A DNA stretch of 64,000 nucleotides. Origin: Flavobacterium sp. SUN052. GTDB lineage: Bacteria > Bacteroidota > Bacteroidia > Flavobacteriales > Flavobacteriaceae. Within the stretch, counting starts at the first letter, position 1. Each line of letters begins with the position of its first letter. The notes under the pieces were generated by a model, which had not been told where the DNA came from, ran no database searches, and worked only from the letters and a program-made list of their open reading frames with translations. A program made the position numbers and the translations under genes. This document shows positions 1 to 9,480 of this stretch, piece after piece. Location: contig NZ_JAPQNS010000001.1 of the NCBI RefSeq assembly GCF_028867935.1, positions 434,001 through 498,000 of the forward strand, written 5' to 3'.

Positions 1-297
1 CTCACGGGTTTCACTCTTGGCTACTGGACCGGGCGGCTTTTTGGCCTTGACGAGCAAAGCAGCCGGACCATCGCTATTGAGGTTGGTCTGCAAAATGGAG
101 GGCTGGCCTCTGGTCTGGCTGTTCAGATGGGAAAAGTGGCCACCGTTGGTTTAGCCCCGGCGCTGTTCGGTCCTATCATGAATACAACGGGATCGCTATT
201 AGCTACATTCTGGAGCCAGCGGCCACCGAAATCTCACAATCCAACCCAGGCTGATACCTTGATCGCAAATGGCGTTGCGCCAGGGTTATCGCGGTAG
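1..297 (+). CDS. BASS-family (bile acid:sodium symporter-like) transporter, C-terminal part
   Basis: Reading frame 1 is open from the window edge to a TAG at 295-297, giving about 98 residues; the start lies outside the window. The segment contains EVGLQNGGLASGLA, which matches the conserved late transmembrane region of the bile acid:Na+ symporter (BASS/YocS/PanS) family, followed by a last hydrophobic helix (GLAPALFGPIMNTTGSLLATFW) and a hydrophilic tail. The family imports organic anions with sodium across the inner membrane; the substrate here cannot be told. Its last 64 bases overlap the 3' end of the convergent DUF5686 gene, so the tail of each protein is encoded opposite the other. Family call is firm, function within the family is not. 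Confidence 0.75.
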   Translation, partial: LTGFTLGYWTGRLFGLDEQSSRTIAIEVGLQNGGLASGLAVQMGKVATVGLAPALFGPIMNTTGSLLATFWSQRPPKSHNPTQADTLIANGVAPGLSR

Positions 298-2783
298 GTA
301 AGCCGATGTACGGCATCTACGCGAAGAAATTTGAAGATGTTGTCGATGCCGTACCCAACCTCAATGTATGGCACTTTGCCCAGTGTACTGAAACCAGCAA
401 CTGTTTGACCTAATTCGTTAGTGGGGGCGGTTAAGCGGGCGTTATCAGCGCGGACGCCCCCGGCCATAATTTTACCTGTAACAAGTGTGCGCCATTTGAG
501 CCGCCGAATGGCCGGAATTCGATTGAAAAACAATCCCTCGAAGTTGTGTTCGATGTTTGCCGATGCGTACCGATCCGTAGCAAACTCGAAATAATTCATC
601 AGGTTGTAGGCATTGTAGACGTAGAAGGAAGTCTCGTTGCCCAACGGGATAAATAATAATGGATAGGGCACTGCCGATGGAATTATACCTGCGCCGAGCG
701 AGTAACTAGTCCGGCCCAGGATTCCTAACCGGAAAGAATGCTTCATTTCGAGCGTTATGCGGTGATAAGGAGCCACTGTATTGGCTTCTGCTCCGTTCCG
801 AAGGCCAAGGGTGTATCGGAAGATAACCTCTGGCTTCCGGGTAGCACCCAGGCTTAAACGCTCATTATCGCTTTGAACAATCACTTCATCGGGGGCGAAT
901 CGCGTTTCCAGCACCATTTCAGCGGTGCGGAACTGACTCCGAATATGTCCTTCGCCGGGATTATCGGGGTTGGTGTAATAGGCAAATGGGTACAGCGGAT
1001 TGAATGACCGTCCCCGAAGTCCCACTGTCTGTGTAAATCCTTTACCTAACTCCCGACGAACGTAAGCGTAACTCTGCTCCTGCAAATAGGGCCGTCGAAT
1101 GGTGCCAAAGCGGGAAAAAGCCAGGAAAATATAGTTGCCACCAACGTTTTCCGTCGATATACCCAGCCGCTCAATATCGTAACTGTGCCTAAAACCAACT
1201 ACTGTCCAGGGTTTGCGTTTGATGATATAATCAGCGCCAATTCCATATTTGAATATCTGATCGCGGGTTCCATAGGCCAGATAACCACTTAGCGTCCATC
1301 GGCGGCTGAAATAACTATTCGTGCGTAAACCAACTCGAAAACGATTGCCTTCAATATTATTGTTGGCGTAGGTGTAAAGCAACGGTCCCACATCCACGTT
1401 TACCTTTCCAATGGGTTGATAGCCATTGGCGAACAACCGAATGGTCTCGCCAGTGAACTTCACAATGGGTACGTTCCGTACAGAGTCCACTACGCGTAGT
1501 CCTCGTAATTCGTCGGCCGACAACGAATCAGGTCGGGCTGCTTCCCAATAGCCTTTTGGTACGTCGCGGTAGTCGTCGGCAAGTTCAATTGAGGGGCTAT
1601 AAAAGGCGAGGGGATGCGGTTGATTGACGACTACGTTGCGGGCCGTCGCAAAAAAGCGTACCAGGGCACCGGGCGTACTCGGAGACAATTCGTCGGTGTC
1701 GATGCGAACTTCCGTACGTAGGGGCAACCGAGAGCCACCGGGCATGGTTTCCCACTCCTGATCGACTCTAATTTCTTCAATAAAATTAATGTTTGCCCGC
1801 CGGTCAATCCTCGTCTCAATTTGAACCAGACCCAGGCGCGTAGTATCGAGCCAGGCTGTTCCCGAAAAAGCCAGATCAGTAGCCCGTTTCGGTTCAAAAT
1901 CAATCTGGTAACACATAAGGTTTCCCACGGCTACCGTATCGATCATCTGCACCTTATAGACCGTCTCCCAGGCATCGCCAAGAGGTGAGGGAATATCTTT
2001 GCGGAGCACCCGCACATAATTCTGGTAGAAATTGTACTGTTGAAAAGAGGCTCCCGTAAACTGCGAAAGTAAGCCCCCTTCTTTAATGCCAACTGCCTTG
2101 ATCTGGGTTTTCAGCACCTTTTCCTTGGTACGGTCGGGCTGATTTAGCTGGTAATATTCGGAGTGGTTTTCGGTGATAAACACGGGCACCGCCGGCTGAC
2201 CATTTTCATCGGTGATGGCTGGTAGGCGGCTCAACACCCGGCCGATTGGCCCCTGACGTCCTGGCACAACATCGCCGTTGCGTTTTGTGCGGGGTTTTCT
2301 CTTTACGTTGTTGACATACGCTTCAACCTTCGTATAGCTTTCGTACTCAAAAGCCGTCAACCGCTCCGGGTTGAATTCGCTCCGGCGGGGTAGGGCTGCC
2401 CGCAGAACTCGGTAGGCCGGGTCGCCCCCTTTGCCGTAAACACGAACCTCCTGCAATCGATTTTCGGCTGATTCCAGAGCAACCTCTATTGTTTGACTTT
2501 CAATGGGAAGAATGGCAACAGCTTTAGTTCGAAACCCAAGGCTGGTCACCAGCAGTGAATCACCAATCTGTGTTGTCTGTAGCTTAAACCGACCATCTAC
2601 ATCAGCAGTTGCGCCAACGGTCCGTCCTTTGACAGATATAGAGGCAAAAGGAATAGCTGCCCCATTGCCCGCTTCTGTTACTCGTCCCGAAATGCTATAC
2701 GTCGTTTGGCCATACCCTAATATGGGCAGTAGGGCAAAAAGGAAAAGCCAAAAACTAAGACGATAACGTAGAGTTGGTTGCAT
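234..2783 (-). CDS. DUF5686 / carboxypeptidase-regulatory-like outer-membrane protein
   Basis: 849 residues from the ATG at 2783. That start is chosen because it begins a clean signal peptide (MQPTLRYRLSFWLFLF... ending GYGQ); a longer frame to 2891 adds 36 residues with no export signal. Residues about 26-110 form a carboxypeptidase-D regulatory-like beta-sandwich (ISGRVTEAGNGAAIPFASISVKG). The rest resembles the DUF5686 family of Bacteroidota surface proteins, with aromatic beta-strand patterns near the C-terminus typical of an outer-membrane barrel. Role unknown; such proteins are often found with TonB-dependent systems. It follows the acyltransferase gene by 138 bp on the same strand and overlaps the convergent BASS gene by 64 bp. 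Confidence 0.8.
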   Translation of the reverse strand: MQPTLRYRLSFWLFLFALLPILGYGQTTYSISGRVTEAGNGAAIPFASISVKGRTVGATADVDGRFKLQTTQIGDSLLVTSLGFRTKAVAILPIESQTIEVALESAENRLQEVRVYGKGGDPAYRVLRAALPRRSEFNPERLTAFEYESYTKVEAYVNNVKRKPRTKRNGDVVPGRQGPIGRVLSRLPAITDENGQPAVPVFITENHSEYYQLNQPDRTKEKVLKTQIKAVGIKEGGLLSQFTGASFQQYNFYQNYVRVLRKDIPSPLGDAWETVYKVQMIDTVAVGNLMCYQIDFEPKRATDLAFSGTAWLDTTRLGLVQIETRIDRRANINFIEEIRVDQEWETMPGGSRLPLRTEVRIDTDELSPSTPGALVRFFATARNVVVNQPHPLAFYSPSIELADDYRDVPKGYWEAARPDSLSADELRGLRVVDSVRNVPIVKFTGETIRLFANGYQPIGKVNVDVGPLLYTYANNNIEGNRFRVGLRTNSYFSRRWTLSGYLAYGTRDQIFKYGIGADYIIKRKPWTVVGFRHSYDIERLGISTENVGGNYIFLAFSRFGTIRRPYLQEQSYAYVRRELGKGFTQTVGLRGRSFNPLYPFAYYTNPDNPGEGHIRSQFRTAEMVLETRFAPDEVIVQSDNERLSLGATRKPEVIFRYTLGLRNGAEANTVAPYHRITLEMKHSFRLGILGRTSYSLGAGIIPSAVPYPLLFIPLGNETSFYVYNAYNLMNYFEFATDRYASANIEHNFEGLFFNRIPAIRRLKWRTLVTGKIMAGGVRADNARLTAPTNELGQTVAGFSTLGKVPYIEVGYGIDNIFKFLRVDAVHRLTYRDNPGATPFAIKVSAWVGL

Positions 2784-2921
2784 TCGGAAAATAGCGTTGG
2801 TACTGCTTGATGTACAAACCCCTATTCCGTCAACTTGGTTTACAACCTTACAGTTTTGTGATGAACGGCCTGATAAATAGACATACGTCACAAATGAGTC
2901 TGGCGTTGCAGTCCTGTTTAC

Positions 2922-3797
2922 TTACACGGACTTCTGCCTTCCCCGACCCAGATACTCTTCCCGCTGATGTTTCCAGCGTTTGTGCGACCAGAGCCAGTCC
3001 GAAGGGTTAGCCTGTATACTTCGTTCGAGGTGGTCACGATAGCTGGTTAAAATTGCTTCATCGGGCAGGTCGTTGTAGGGCGGTTCAGCGAGTTGATAAA
3101 GTGTTACGTCATAGTAACCCCGGCGAACACGAACCATCTCCACGTAAAAAACAGGGACTTTCAGAGAGCGGGCCAGTTTTTCGGGACCAGGGTAGAAGGC
3201 CGTTTCATGATTCAGGAAGGGCAACCAGTAGGCCACTTCAGGCGCACTGGGAATTTGGTCGGCCACGAGAGCAATGGCACGAGGTACGTTACGGCGTACA
3301 GCCACATCACGCATGAGCTTGTGCATCGGCACCGGATTAACGCCGTGGGTTGCCCGGATCTCGCGCATGAGGGTCTCAAAAAACGGACTCGACAACTGTT
3401 TGTAGACACTGTCGGCGGTTATGCCGTTGAGTTGAGCCGAAGCGGGTAACCATTCCCAATTGCTTTGATGAGATGCCAGAATGATAACGGGCTCCCCGGC
3501 AGCAATCCGGCTGCTGATGAGTGTTGGGTTTTTAAACCGAACCCGGTGGAGCAAGACCTGTGCCGTAAGCGATGGTAGTTTGATCGTCTCGACAATCAAA
3601 TCGGTCAGGTTATGGTAGAAGCCGCGAGCAAGGCGTTTGATCTCGTCGGGCGTTTTTTCGGGAAATGCGGCTTGTAAATTATCGATCACCACCCGGCGAC
3701 GATACCGGATGATATGTAACAAAAGGACGTATAATACGTCTGAAAGAGCATAGAGCCACGAAAACGGAAGTCGGGATAACCAATGGAATAAAATCAT
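2922..3797 (-). CDS. LpxL/HtrB-like lipid A (lysophospholipid) acyltransferase
   Basis: 291 residues, the usual size of the LpxL/HtrB family, which transfers a secondary acyl chain to the lipid A precursor at the inner-membrane face. The catalytic HX4E motif is visible at residues 110-115 (HQSNWE), after a hydrophobic N-terminus (about 1-30) that should anchor the protein in the membrane. The start ATG at 3797 is preceded by a short divergent intergenic region shared with wbqC. Bacteroidota often have one or two copies; which acyl position is served cannot be read from sequence. Other members of the family make ornithine or other lipids, so the lipid A role is an inference. Confidence 0.87.
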   Translation of the reverse strand: MILFHWLSRLPFSWLYALSDVLYVLLLHIIRYRRRVVIDNLQAAFPEKTPDEIKRLARGFYHNLTDLIVETIKLPSLTAQVLLHRVRFKNPTLISSRIAAGEPVIILASHQSNWEWLPASAQLNGITADSVYKQLSSPFFETLMREIRATHGVNPVPMHKLMRDVAVRRNVPRAIALVADQIPSAPEVAYWLPFLNHETAFYPGPEKLARSLKVPVFYVEMVRVRRGYYDVTLYQLAEPPYNDLPDEAILTSYRDHLERSIQANPSDWLWSHKRWKHQREEYLGRGRQKSV

Positions 3798-3860
3798 AAT
3801 TTCCCCAAAATTAGTTGGAGTGCATTTATTTATTCCTTTACTTGGTAAAAATTACACCAG

Positions 3861-4517
3861 TTGGATACGCATTCCTCTTCACAGCTATTAATTGAGTTAC
3901 CTTTTTTGCCTTGTTTGGATTTTTCCGTGGGCATGCTCACACACGATGAAGTTCTGATTGAAACCCATGAGCAGTACCAGAAACAGAGTTACCGGAATCG
4001 GTGCTATGTTCTGACAGCTAATAAAGTAGATTGTCTCACAGTGCCCGTGGCAGGGTCTACCAATCACCAGCCAATTCGGGAGGTACGAATTGATAACAGC
4101 GTAGCGTGGCAAAACCGGCATTGGCGATGTTTGCTGAGTGCCTATCGAAAAGCCCCTTTTTTTGAGTATTATGGGCCTGAGTTTGATGCTGTTTACCGCC
4201 GAAACTGGACGTTTTTATTTGACTTGTCCTGGGAAATGCTGACAATATGTCGGCGACTAGTGGGTATCAGTACCCCGGTGAGACTGACAGAATGGTATCA
4301 AAAAGAAGTGCCAATCGGCGTATTTGACGCACGTTCGAAGATGAATACCCGGAATTGGGCCGAATCACATCTGTTTTACCGCCCAGAGCCGTATATGCAG
4401 AACTTTGGCCCTCAATTTGTCCCTAACGTAAGCATCATTGACCTGTTGTTTTGTGCAGGGCCAGAAGCACTCGATATACTCCGTAAGAGTAAGAAAGTAC
4501 CCGTTGAGGGCCAATGA
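3861..4517 (+). CDS. WbqC family protein
   Basis: 218 residues reading from a TTG at 3861. WbqC-like features include the early block TVPVAGSTNHQPIREVRID, followed by WQNRHWRCLLSAYRKAPFFEYY, where the arginine/tyrosine/proline-rich pattern is typical of the family. WbqC proteins occur in O-antigen and glycan loci, where they are suspected to act on nucleotide sugars, but no reaction is firmly established. The start is uncertain: TTG is the only reasonable start ahead of the conserved part, with an internal ATG at the MLTHDEV stretch as alternative. It stands divergently from the lipid A acyltransferase gene, which fits a cell-envelope setting. Confidence 0.75.
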   Translation: MDTHSSSQLLIELPFLPCLDFSVGMLTHDEVLIETHEQYQKQSYRNRCYVLTANKVDCLTVPVAGSTNHQPIREVRIDNSVAWQNRHWRCLLSAYRKAPFFEYYGPEFDAVYRRNWTFLFDLSWEMLTICRRLVGISTPVRLTEWYQKEVPIGVFDARSKMNTRNWAESHLFYRPEPYMQNFGPQFVPNVSIIDLLFCAGPEALDILRKSKKVPVEGQ

Positions 4518-4563
4518 ACAAACAGGAAATTTATTTCGTTACCCCATTATAAAGTACCTCGTC

Positions 4564-4654
4564 ATTAAAGTCATTCAGCGTCTATCAATAGTCATTTTTT
4601 GTTTTTACAGAGAATGGCATTGTATGACAACCAGTGACCACGAATGACTCTAAT
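4564..4654. repeat. Degenerate GTCATT-word inverted repeat upstream of clpC
   Basis: The outer arms ATTAAAGTCATTC (4564-4576) and GAATGACTCTAAT (4642-4654) pair at 12 of 13 positions, with more scattered GTCATT-like words between them. It resembles the GTCATT-word palindromes at 7771 and 40851 but is much decayed. It ends 22 bases before the clpC start, so it may lie in the clpC leader. Confidence 0.45.
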
Positions 4655-4676
4655 CTTGACAGGAGAGCCAAAGCGA

Positions 4677-7208
4677 ATGGATGCAAAATTCTCGAACCGC
4701 GTTAAAGAAGTAATTACCCTGAGCCGGGAGGAAGCCCTTCGGCTTGGTCACGATTACATCGGCACCGAACACCTGCTGCTGGGCATGATCCGGGAGGGGG
4801 AAGGGGTAGCCATCGGACTGCTGAAAAAACTCGGCATTTCGCTTGACGAACTCCGCGTTACCATTGAACAGGCGACCAAAGGAACGGCCACCAACAATGT
4901 TAAGAATTTGGCGAATATCCCCCTGACCCGTCAGTCGGAGAAGACGCTCAAGATTACGTATCTGGAAGCCAAGATTTTCAAAAGCCCACTAATCGGCACC
5001 GAGCACTTGTTGCTGTCGATTTTGCGCGATGAAGACAATGTGGCTACTCAGATATTGAATAAGTACAACGTTAACTATGAAGTGATTAAAGAGATGCTGG
5101 AATATCAATCATCCGGAACGCGGCCACATATGGGGCCTGAAACCGACGACGATGATAATGACCGGGGCATGTTCGGAGGCAGTGGCAGTGGTAGTTCGGG
5201 GCAAGGCAAGGACAAAGGCAGCGAGAAATCGCGGACGCCAGTTCTTGACAATTTTGGCCGCGACCTTACCAAACTCGCTGAACTCGGCAAACTCGATCCC
5301 ATCGTTGGTCGCGAAAAAGAAATTGAACGGGTAGCCCAGATTCTGAGCCGCCGTAAGAAAAACAACCCGATTCTGATTGGTGAGCCGGGCGTTGGTAAAA
5401 CAGCTATCGCCGAAGGTCTCGCCCTGCGCATTGTGCAGAAGAAGGTCTCGCGGGTGCTGTTTGGCAAGCGCGTTGTTACACTCGATTTAGCTTCGCTTGT
5501 AGCTGGTACGAAATATCGTGGTCAGTTTGAGGAGCGTATGAAGGCGGTAATGAACGAGCTGGAGAAATCGCCTGAAGTGATCCTGTTCATTGACGAGTTG
5601 CATACAATTGTTGGCGCAGGAGGAGCATCCGGCTCACTCGACGCGTCGAACATGTTTAAACCTGCTCTGGCCCGTGGCGACATTCAATGTATTGGAGCTA
5701 CCACGCTGGACGAATACCGTCAGTACATTGAGAAAGATGGCGCGTTAGCCCGTCGTTTCCAAATGGTGATGGTTGATGCCACGTCAATTGACGAAACCAT
5801 CGAAATCCTGAATAACATTAAGGATAAGTATGAAGATCACCACCACGTTAATTACACGCCGGAAGCTATCGAAGCCGCTGTGAAATTATCGGAGCGGTAT
5901 ATCTCAGACCGGTTCCTTCCTGATAAAGCCATCGACGTGATGGATGAAGTGGGTGCGCGTGTACACATTTCAAACATCACCGTTCCTGAAGATATTCTCC
6001 GGCTCGAAGAGCAGATTGAGAATATCAAGAAAGAGAAAAACCAGGTGGTGAAGAGCCAGAAATACGAAGAGGCCGCTCAGCTTCGTGACAAGGAAAAGCG
6101 CCTGATCGACCAACTGGATCGCGCCAAGCAGGCTTGGGAAGAAGATACCAAAAAGCGTCGGTATACGGTTAACGAAGAAAACGTGGCCGAAGTAGTAGCG
6201 ATGATGACGGGTATTCCCGTAACCAGCGTTTCGAACGACGAAGGTAAGAAGCTTATCAATATGGGTACCGATCTGAAAGGCCGCGTCATCGGTCAGCAAT
6301 CGGCTATCGACAAGTTGGTTAAAGCGATTCAGCGCACTCGGGTAGGATTGAAAGATCCTAAAAAACCAATGGGTTCGTTTATCTTCCTTGGCCCAACGGG
6401 TGTTGGTAAAACGGAGTTAGCCAAAGTACTGGCTACGTACCTCTTCGATAAAGAAGATGCTTTGGTTCGCATCGACATGTCGGAATACATGGAGAAATTC
6501 AGCGTAAGCCGTTTGGTTGGTGCTCCTCCGGGCTATGTAGGTTATGAAGAAGGTGGCCAGTTGACGGAGAAAATCCGCCGGAAACCTTATTCAGTCGTGT
6601 TGCTCGACGAAATCGAAAAAGCGCACCCTGATGTCTTCAACATCCTGTTGCAAGTGCTGGACGATGGTATCCTGACCGATGGCTTGGGTCGCCGGGTCGA
6701 TTTCCGGAATACAATCATCATCATGACTTCTAACATTGGGGTTCGTGATCTGAAAGATTTCGGCGCTGGTATTGGTTTTGCCACCAAGAAGTCGGAAAAT
6801 CAGGATGAATTGATGAAGAGCACTATTCAAAGTGCACTTCGCAAGGCATTCTCTCCTGAGTTCCTGAACCGTCTGGATGACGTGATCGTGTTTAATTCGC
6901 TGCAACGCGAAAGCCTGCACACGATCATCGACCTGATGTTGAAGAAACTGCTTGGACGTGTAACGAGCCTTGGCTATAAAGTAGAACTGACCGAGAAGGC
7001 GAAAGACTTCCTGGCGGAAAAAGGGTACGATCCACAGTACGGTGCCCGCCCGCTCAACCGCGCCATTCAGCGTTATCTGGAAGATCCCGTTGCTGAAGAA
7101 ATCCTGAAAGGAGATCTGAAAGACGGCGACGTAATTCTGGCTGACTACGAGGGCGAAGGCGAAACGCTGACGATCTCGGTGAAAAAGCCAGAGGTAGTTG
7201 CTGAGTAG
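4677..7208 (+). CDS. clpC: ATP-dependent Clp protease ATP-binding subunit ClpC
   Basis: 843 residues from the ATG at 4677, chosen because [12 protein letters not shown] is the standard ClpC N-terminus and AGGAGAG lies just upstream. Order of domains: double Clp_N repeat (about 1-145), acidic/glycine-rich linker (155-190), AAA+ module 1 with Walker A GEPGVGKT near 236, a UVR/M-domain segment near 450-485, AAA+ module 2 with Walker A GPTGVGKT near 572, and the C-terminal D2-small domain. ClpC unfolds substrates for the ClpP protease and acts in cytosolic protein quality control. Motifs are intact and length is normal. The gene seems to be alone, ended by a strong terminator at 7228-7264. Confidence 0.97.
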   Translation: MDAKFSNRVKEVITLSREEALRLGHDYIGTEHLLLGMIREGEGVAIGLLKKLGISLDELRVTIEQATKGTATNNVKNLANIPLTRQSEKTLKITYLEAKIFKSPLIGTEHLLLSILRDEDNVATQILNKYNVNYEVIKEMLEYQSSGTRPHMGPETDDDDNDRGMFGGSGSGSSGQGKDKGSEKSRTPVLDNFGRDLTKLAELGKLDPIVGREKEIERVAQILSRRKKNNPILIGEPGVGKTAIAEGLALRIVQKKVSRVLFGKRVVTLDLASLVAGTKYRGQFEERMKAVMNELEKSPEVILFIDELHTIVGAGGASGSLDASNMFKPALARGDIQCIGATTLDEYRQYIEKDGALARRFQMVMVDATSIDETIEILNNIKDKYEDHHHVNYTPEAIEAAVKLSERYISDRFLPDKAIDVMDEVGARVHISNITVPEDILRLEEQIENIKKEKNQVVKSQKYEEAAQLRDKEKRLIDQLDRAKQAWEEDTKKRRYTVNEENVAEVVAMMTGIPVTSVSNDEGKKLINMGTDLKGRVIGQQSAIDKLVKAIQRTRVGLKDPKKPMGSFIFLGPTGVGKTELAKVLATYLFDKEDALVRIDMSEYMEKFSVSRLVGAPPGYVGYEEGGQLTEKIRRKPYSVVLLDEIEKAHPDVFNILLQVLDDGILTDGLGRRVDFRNTIIIMTSNIGVRDLKDFGAGIGFATKKSENQDELMKSTIQSALRKAFSPEFLNRLDDVIVFNSLQRESLHTIIDLMLKKLLGRVTSLGYKVELTEKAKDFLAEKGYDPQYGARPLNRAIQRYLEDPVAEEILKGDLKDGDVILADYEGEGETLTISVKKPEVVAE

Positions 7209-7227
7209 ACGTTCGTCAATAGAAAGA

Positions 7228-7264
7228 TAAAAAAGTCCCGGATTCACATCCGGGACTTTTTTTT
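7228..7264 (+). terminator. Rho-independent terminator of clpC
   Basis: A perfect 11-bp stem (7231-7241 with 7250-7260), loop of eight bases, runs straight into eight T residues. It lies 20 bases after the clpC stop codon. Confidence 0.92.
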
Positions 7265-7593
7265 GGGTTATAGTTTAGGCATATAAAAAGTTGTTCCTAG
7301 TCGTTCATAATAAAATCTGAAACAGGCAAATAGTAAATGATTGCATAAAAAGGAGAATAAATGTCTTCGAAATTTTCGAACCGGGAGGTCGGAAAATTGA
7401 GTGGTTGTATGAAAGTAGCACAGAAGTGAACTGGCAAAAATAAGTAACGAATTGGGTATTGTTTTCCCCAATGTAACGTGACTCAGTATACTGTAGTTTA
7501 TATTTAAAGCATTGAATATCAAGCAATTGAAAGTATTTAGATTTCTGGTATGATATTTATACTATATAAATCAAACTTAAACACTCAACTATC
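7265..7593. other. AT-rich intergenic region with one possible 22-codon ORF
   Basis: About 330 bases between the clpC terminator and the next small gene. Leftward reading frames here have no recognisable content and look like chance in AT-rich DNA. One short rightward frame stands out: ATG at 7361 to TGA at 7427-7429, 22 residues, preceded by AAAAAGGAGAATAA, a good ribosome-binding sequence. Its first codons (MSSKFSNR) resemble the ClpC start (MDAKFSNR) in protein and partly in DNA, so it may be a remnant of a clpC duplication or a leader peptide. I do not claim it is expressed. Confidence 0.35.
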
Positions 7594-7758
7594 ATGGGAA
7601 ATATCCTGTATACCATCGCAGTGATCTGTATCATTCTTTGGTTAGTCGGATTCTTAGGCTTCGGCGGCTTTGGTCTTGGTAATCTTATTCACGTGCTGCT
7701 GGTTATTGCAGTCGTAGTTATTCTGCTTCGTATTATTCGCGGTAATTCGCCCGTTTAA
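7594..7758 (+). CDS. Small membrane protein, lmo0937 / DUF5670 type
   Basis: A 54-residue protein starting MGNILYTIAVICIILWLVG. It consists of two hydrophobic helices split by a glycine-rich turn (GFLGFGGFGLG) and ends with a short basic tail, LLRIIRGNSPV. This is the pattern of the lmo0937/DUF5670 family of tiny inner-membrane proteins common in Bacteroidota and Firmicutes, whose function is unknown though some are stress-linked. The ATG follows an AT-rich leader. A long palindrome that can act as a terminator begins 12 bases after the stop codon. Confidence 0.8.
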   Translation: MGNILYTIAVICIILWLVGFLGFGGFGLGNLIHVLLVIAVVVILLRIIRGNSPV

Positions 7759-7770
7759 TCATTGTCATTT

Positions 7771-7842
7771 AAAGCAATTGGGTCATTGATAGTCATTCTT
7801 CGAAAATCCGAAGATGACCATCAATGACCCAATTGCTTTTTA
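7771..7842. terminator. Long palindrome between convergent genes, likely bidirectional terminator
   Basis: Arms 7771-7802 and 7808-7839 pair over about 31 bases with one mismatch and one single-base bulge; the loop is five bases. Each strand gives a stem followed by T residues. The arms contain GTCATTGATAGTCATT, the same words as the palindrome at 40851-40936. It separates the small membrane gene from the convergent oxidoreductase gene. Confidence 0.75.
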
Positions 7843-7853
7843 ATACCCAGACT

Positions 7854-9323
7854 TTATGCCAGCTTCCAACCCTCGCGGTATTCGCGCTTCACAAATTGAT
7901 TTGCCTCGTCGAAGTTAGTGATCTTCATGTTTTTACCATCCCACATCAGTTTTTTGCGACCTGGGTACGTGAAGCCTTTTCCGTCGGCTCGCTGAGTCCG
8001 TAGGGTATAACTGCGAATAGCCAGGTTACCCATTAATACCGACTCGGTCAATGGTCCGGCAAAGTCGAACGACGAATACAAGCCTTTGTGTTCTTTGCTG
8101 TTGAAACCTGCTTTACACGCTTCTGTCCACAAAATCTGGTGGCCATTTTCGGGCATGTTCTTAACCGCTTCTGGTTTATCGGCACCAACCAGTTTCTGTC
8201 CGTCTTTTGTGAATAGTTTAGGATCGTTGCCATAAAGGCCACAGAGCATGATTCCCTTATCACCGATCATCACCATCCCGTTTTCACCATTCTCAGGCAT
8301 CGACTCGCCTTCTGGCAACCACTCGGGCCGGGTTGGGCGAATTCCTCCATCGGTCCAGTTCATAGTTACAGCCTGTTTGTTTTGAGCTGTTGCCGGAAAC
8401 TTCAACTCTACACGTGAAGAAGGTGGACAACCCTCAGGGATGTATTCTGGTGTCCAGTCTTTGAGGAACACGGAACCAATGCTGGTTTCTACTTCTGTGG
8501 GTGATCCCAAACGCAATACCCGGAAAGGAACGTCCATAATGTGGCAACCAATATCGCCCAGAGCGCCCGCGCCAAAGTTCCACCAACCTCTCCATTTAAA
8601 GGGGTGATAAGCAGGGGTGTACCCTACTTTCTGAGCAGGTCCGAGCCAGGTATCCCAATCCAGATCAGCAGGTACCTCGCCAGCAGCAGGTGGCACCGGA
8701 ATGCCCTGAGGCCAAACGGGTCGGTTTGTCCAGAGGTTAACCGTGTGTACTTTGCCTAGCAAGCCCTTATCGAACCACTCGACCATTTGATTCTGTTGTG
8801 GGTTCGATCCACCCTGGTTGCCCATTTGGGTAACAACCTTGTATTTACGGGCGGCTTCGGTCAACATCCGGGCTTCGTAAATATTGTGCGTCAGGGGCTT
8901 TTGAACATAAACGTGCTTGCCTAACTGCATAGCGGCCATGGCAACAACGGCGTGGGTATGGTCGGCAGTCGAAACCGTTACGGCATCTATATTCTTGCCT
9001 TCTTTCTCCAACATTTGCCGGAAGTCCTTATAGCGGGTGGCTTTGGGATGATTTTCAAAATTTTTCTTCACCTGATCGCGACCCCAATCCACATCGCAAA
9101 GAGCTACAATGTTGTTAGCTCCCTTGTTGAAGGCATTGTTCGTGTCGGAGTATCCTTTACCGGCTATGCCAACACCGGCAATATTGAGTTTGTCGCTGGG
9201 AGCAATGAAGCCCTTTCCGAGCACGTGCCGGGGAACAATAAAGAAACTGCCCGCCGTGGCCAAAGCCCCCGTTTGCAGAAATTGCCGCCGAGACGGGTTA
9301 CTTGGTTTTTCTGACTGGTCCAT
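7854..9323 (-). CDS. Gfo/Idh/MocA family oxidoreductase with Tat signal
   Basis: 489 residues from the ATG at 9323. This start gives a twin-arginine signal (SRRQFLQ at 11-17, then an alanine-rich stretch), which a longer frame to 9512 would bury. After it comes a Rossmann fold (NIAGVGIAGKG), then the KPLTH motif that replaces EKP in this family, and the C-terminal alpha/beta domain. These enzymes oxidise or reduce sugars and inositols with bound NAD(P). Export by Tat fits a cofactor-loaded periplasmic enzyme, common in Bacteroidota sugar catabolism. It is the last gene of a leftward run with an MFS and a GntP permease. Substrate unknown. Confidence 0.92.
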   Translation of the reverse strand: MDQSEKPSNPSRRQFLQTGALATAGSFFIVPRHVLGKGFIAPSDKLNIAGVGIAGKGYSDTNNAFNKGANNIVALCDVDWGRDQVKKNFENHPKATRYKDFRQMLEKEGKNIDAVTVSTADHTHAVVAMAAMQLGKHVYVQKPLTHNIYEARMLTEAARKYKVVTQMGNQGGSNPQQNQMVEWFDKGLLGKVHTVNLWTNRPVWPQGIPVPPAAGEVPADLDWDTWLGPAQKVGYTPAYHPFKWRGWWNFGAGALGDIGCHIMDVPFRVLRLGSPTEVETSIGSVFLKDWTPEYIPEGCPPSSRVELKFPATAQNKQAVTMNWTDGGIRPTRPEWLPEGESMPENGENGMVMIGDKGIMLCGLYGNDPKLFTKDGQKLVGADKPEAVKNMPENGHQILWTEACKAGFNSKEHKGLYSSFDFAGPLTESVLMGNLAIRSYTLRTQRADGKGFTYPGRKKLMWDGKNMKITNFDEANQFVKREYREGWKLA

Positions 9324-9480
9324 GAATTGAACGATAATGAAGTTGATCGATGCGAAAGCTGAACTACTGAACAGCCGCCTATACGAGAAAGATACTGTCT
9401 GAAACATTTTACCCAGAAGCGGGTAAAAATCAACTAGCGTTGGCAATCGTTGAGCTTGCGGGAATCCCACGACTAACCAG

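Noticed and set aside
6591..7247. 218-codon leftward frame opposite clpC
   Set aside because: ClpC coding on the plus strand is certain, and this frame has no homology or start context.
7265..7530. Leftward AT-rich frames of 73-84 codons after clpC
   Set aside because: Low-complexity translations, no start signal, no family resemblance.
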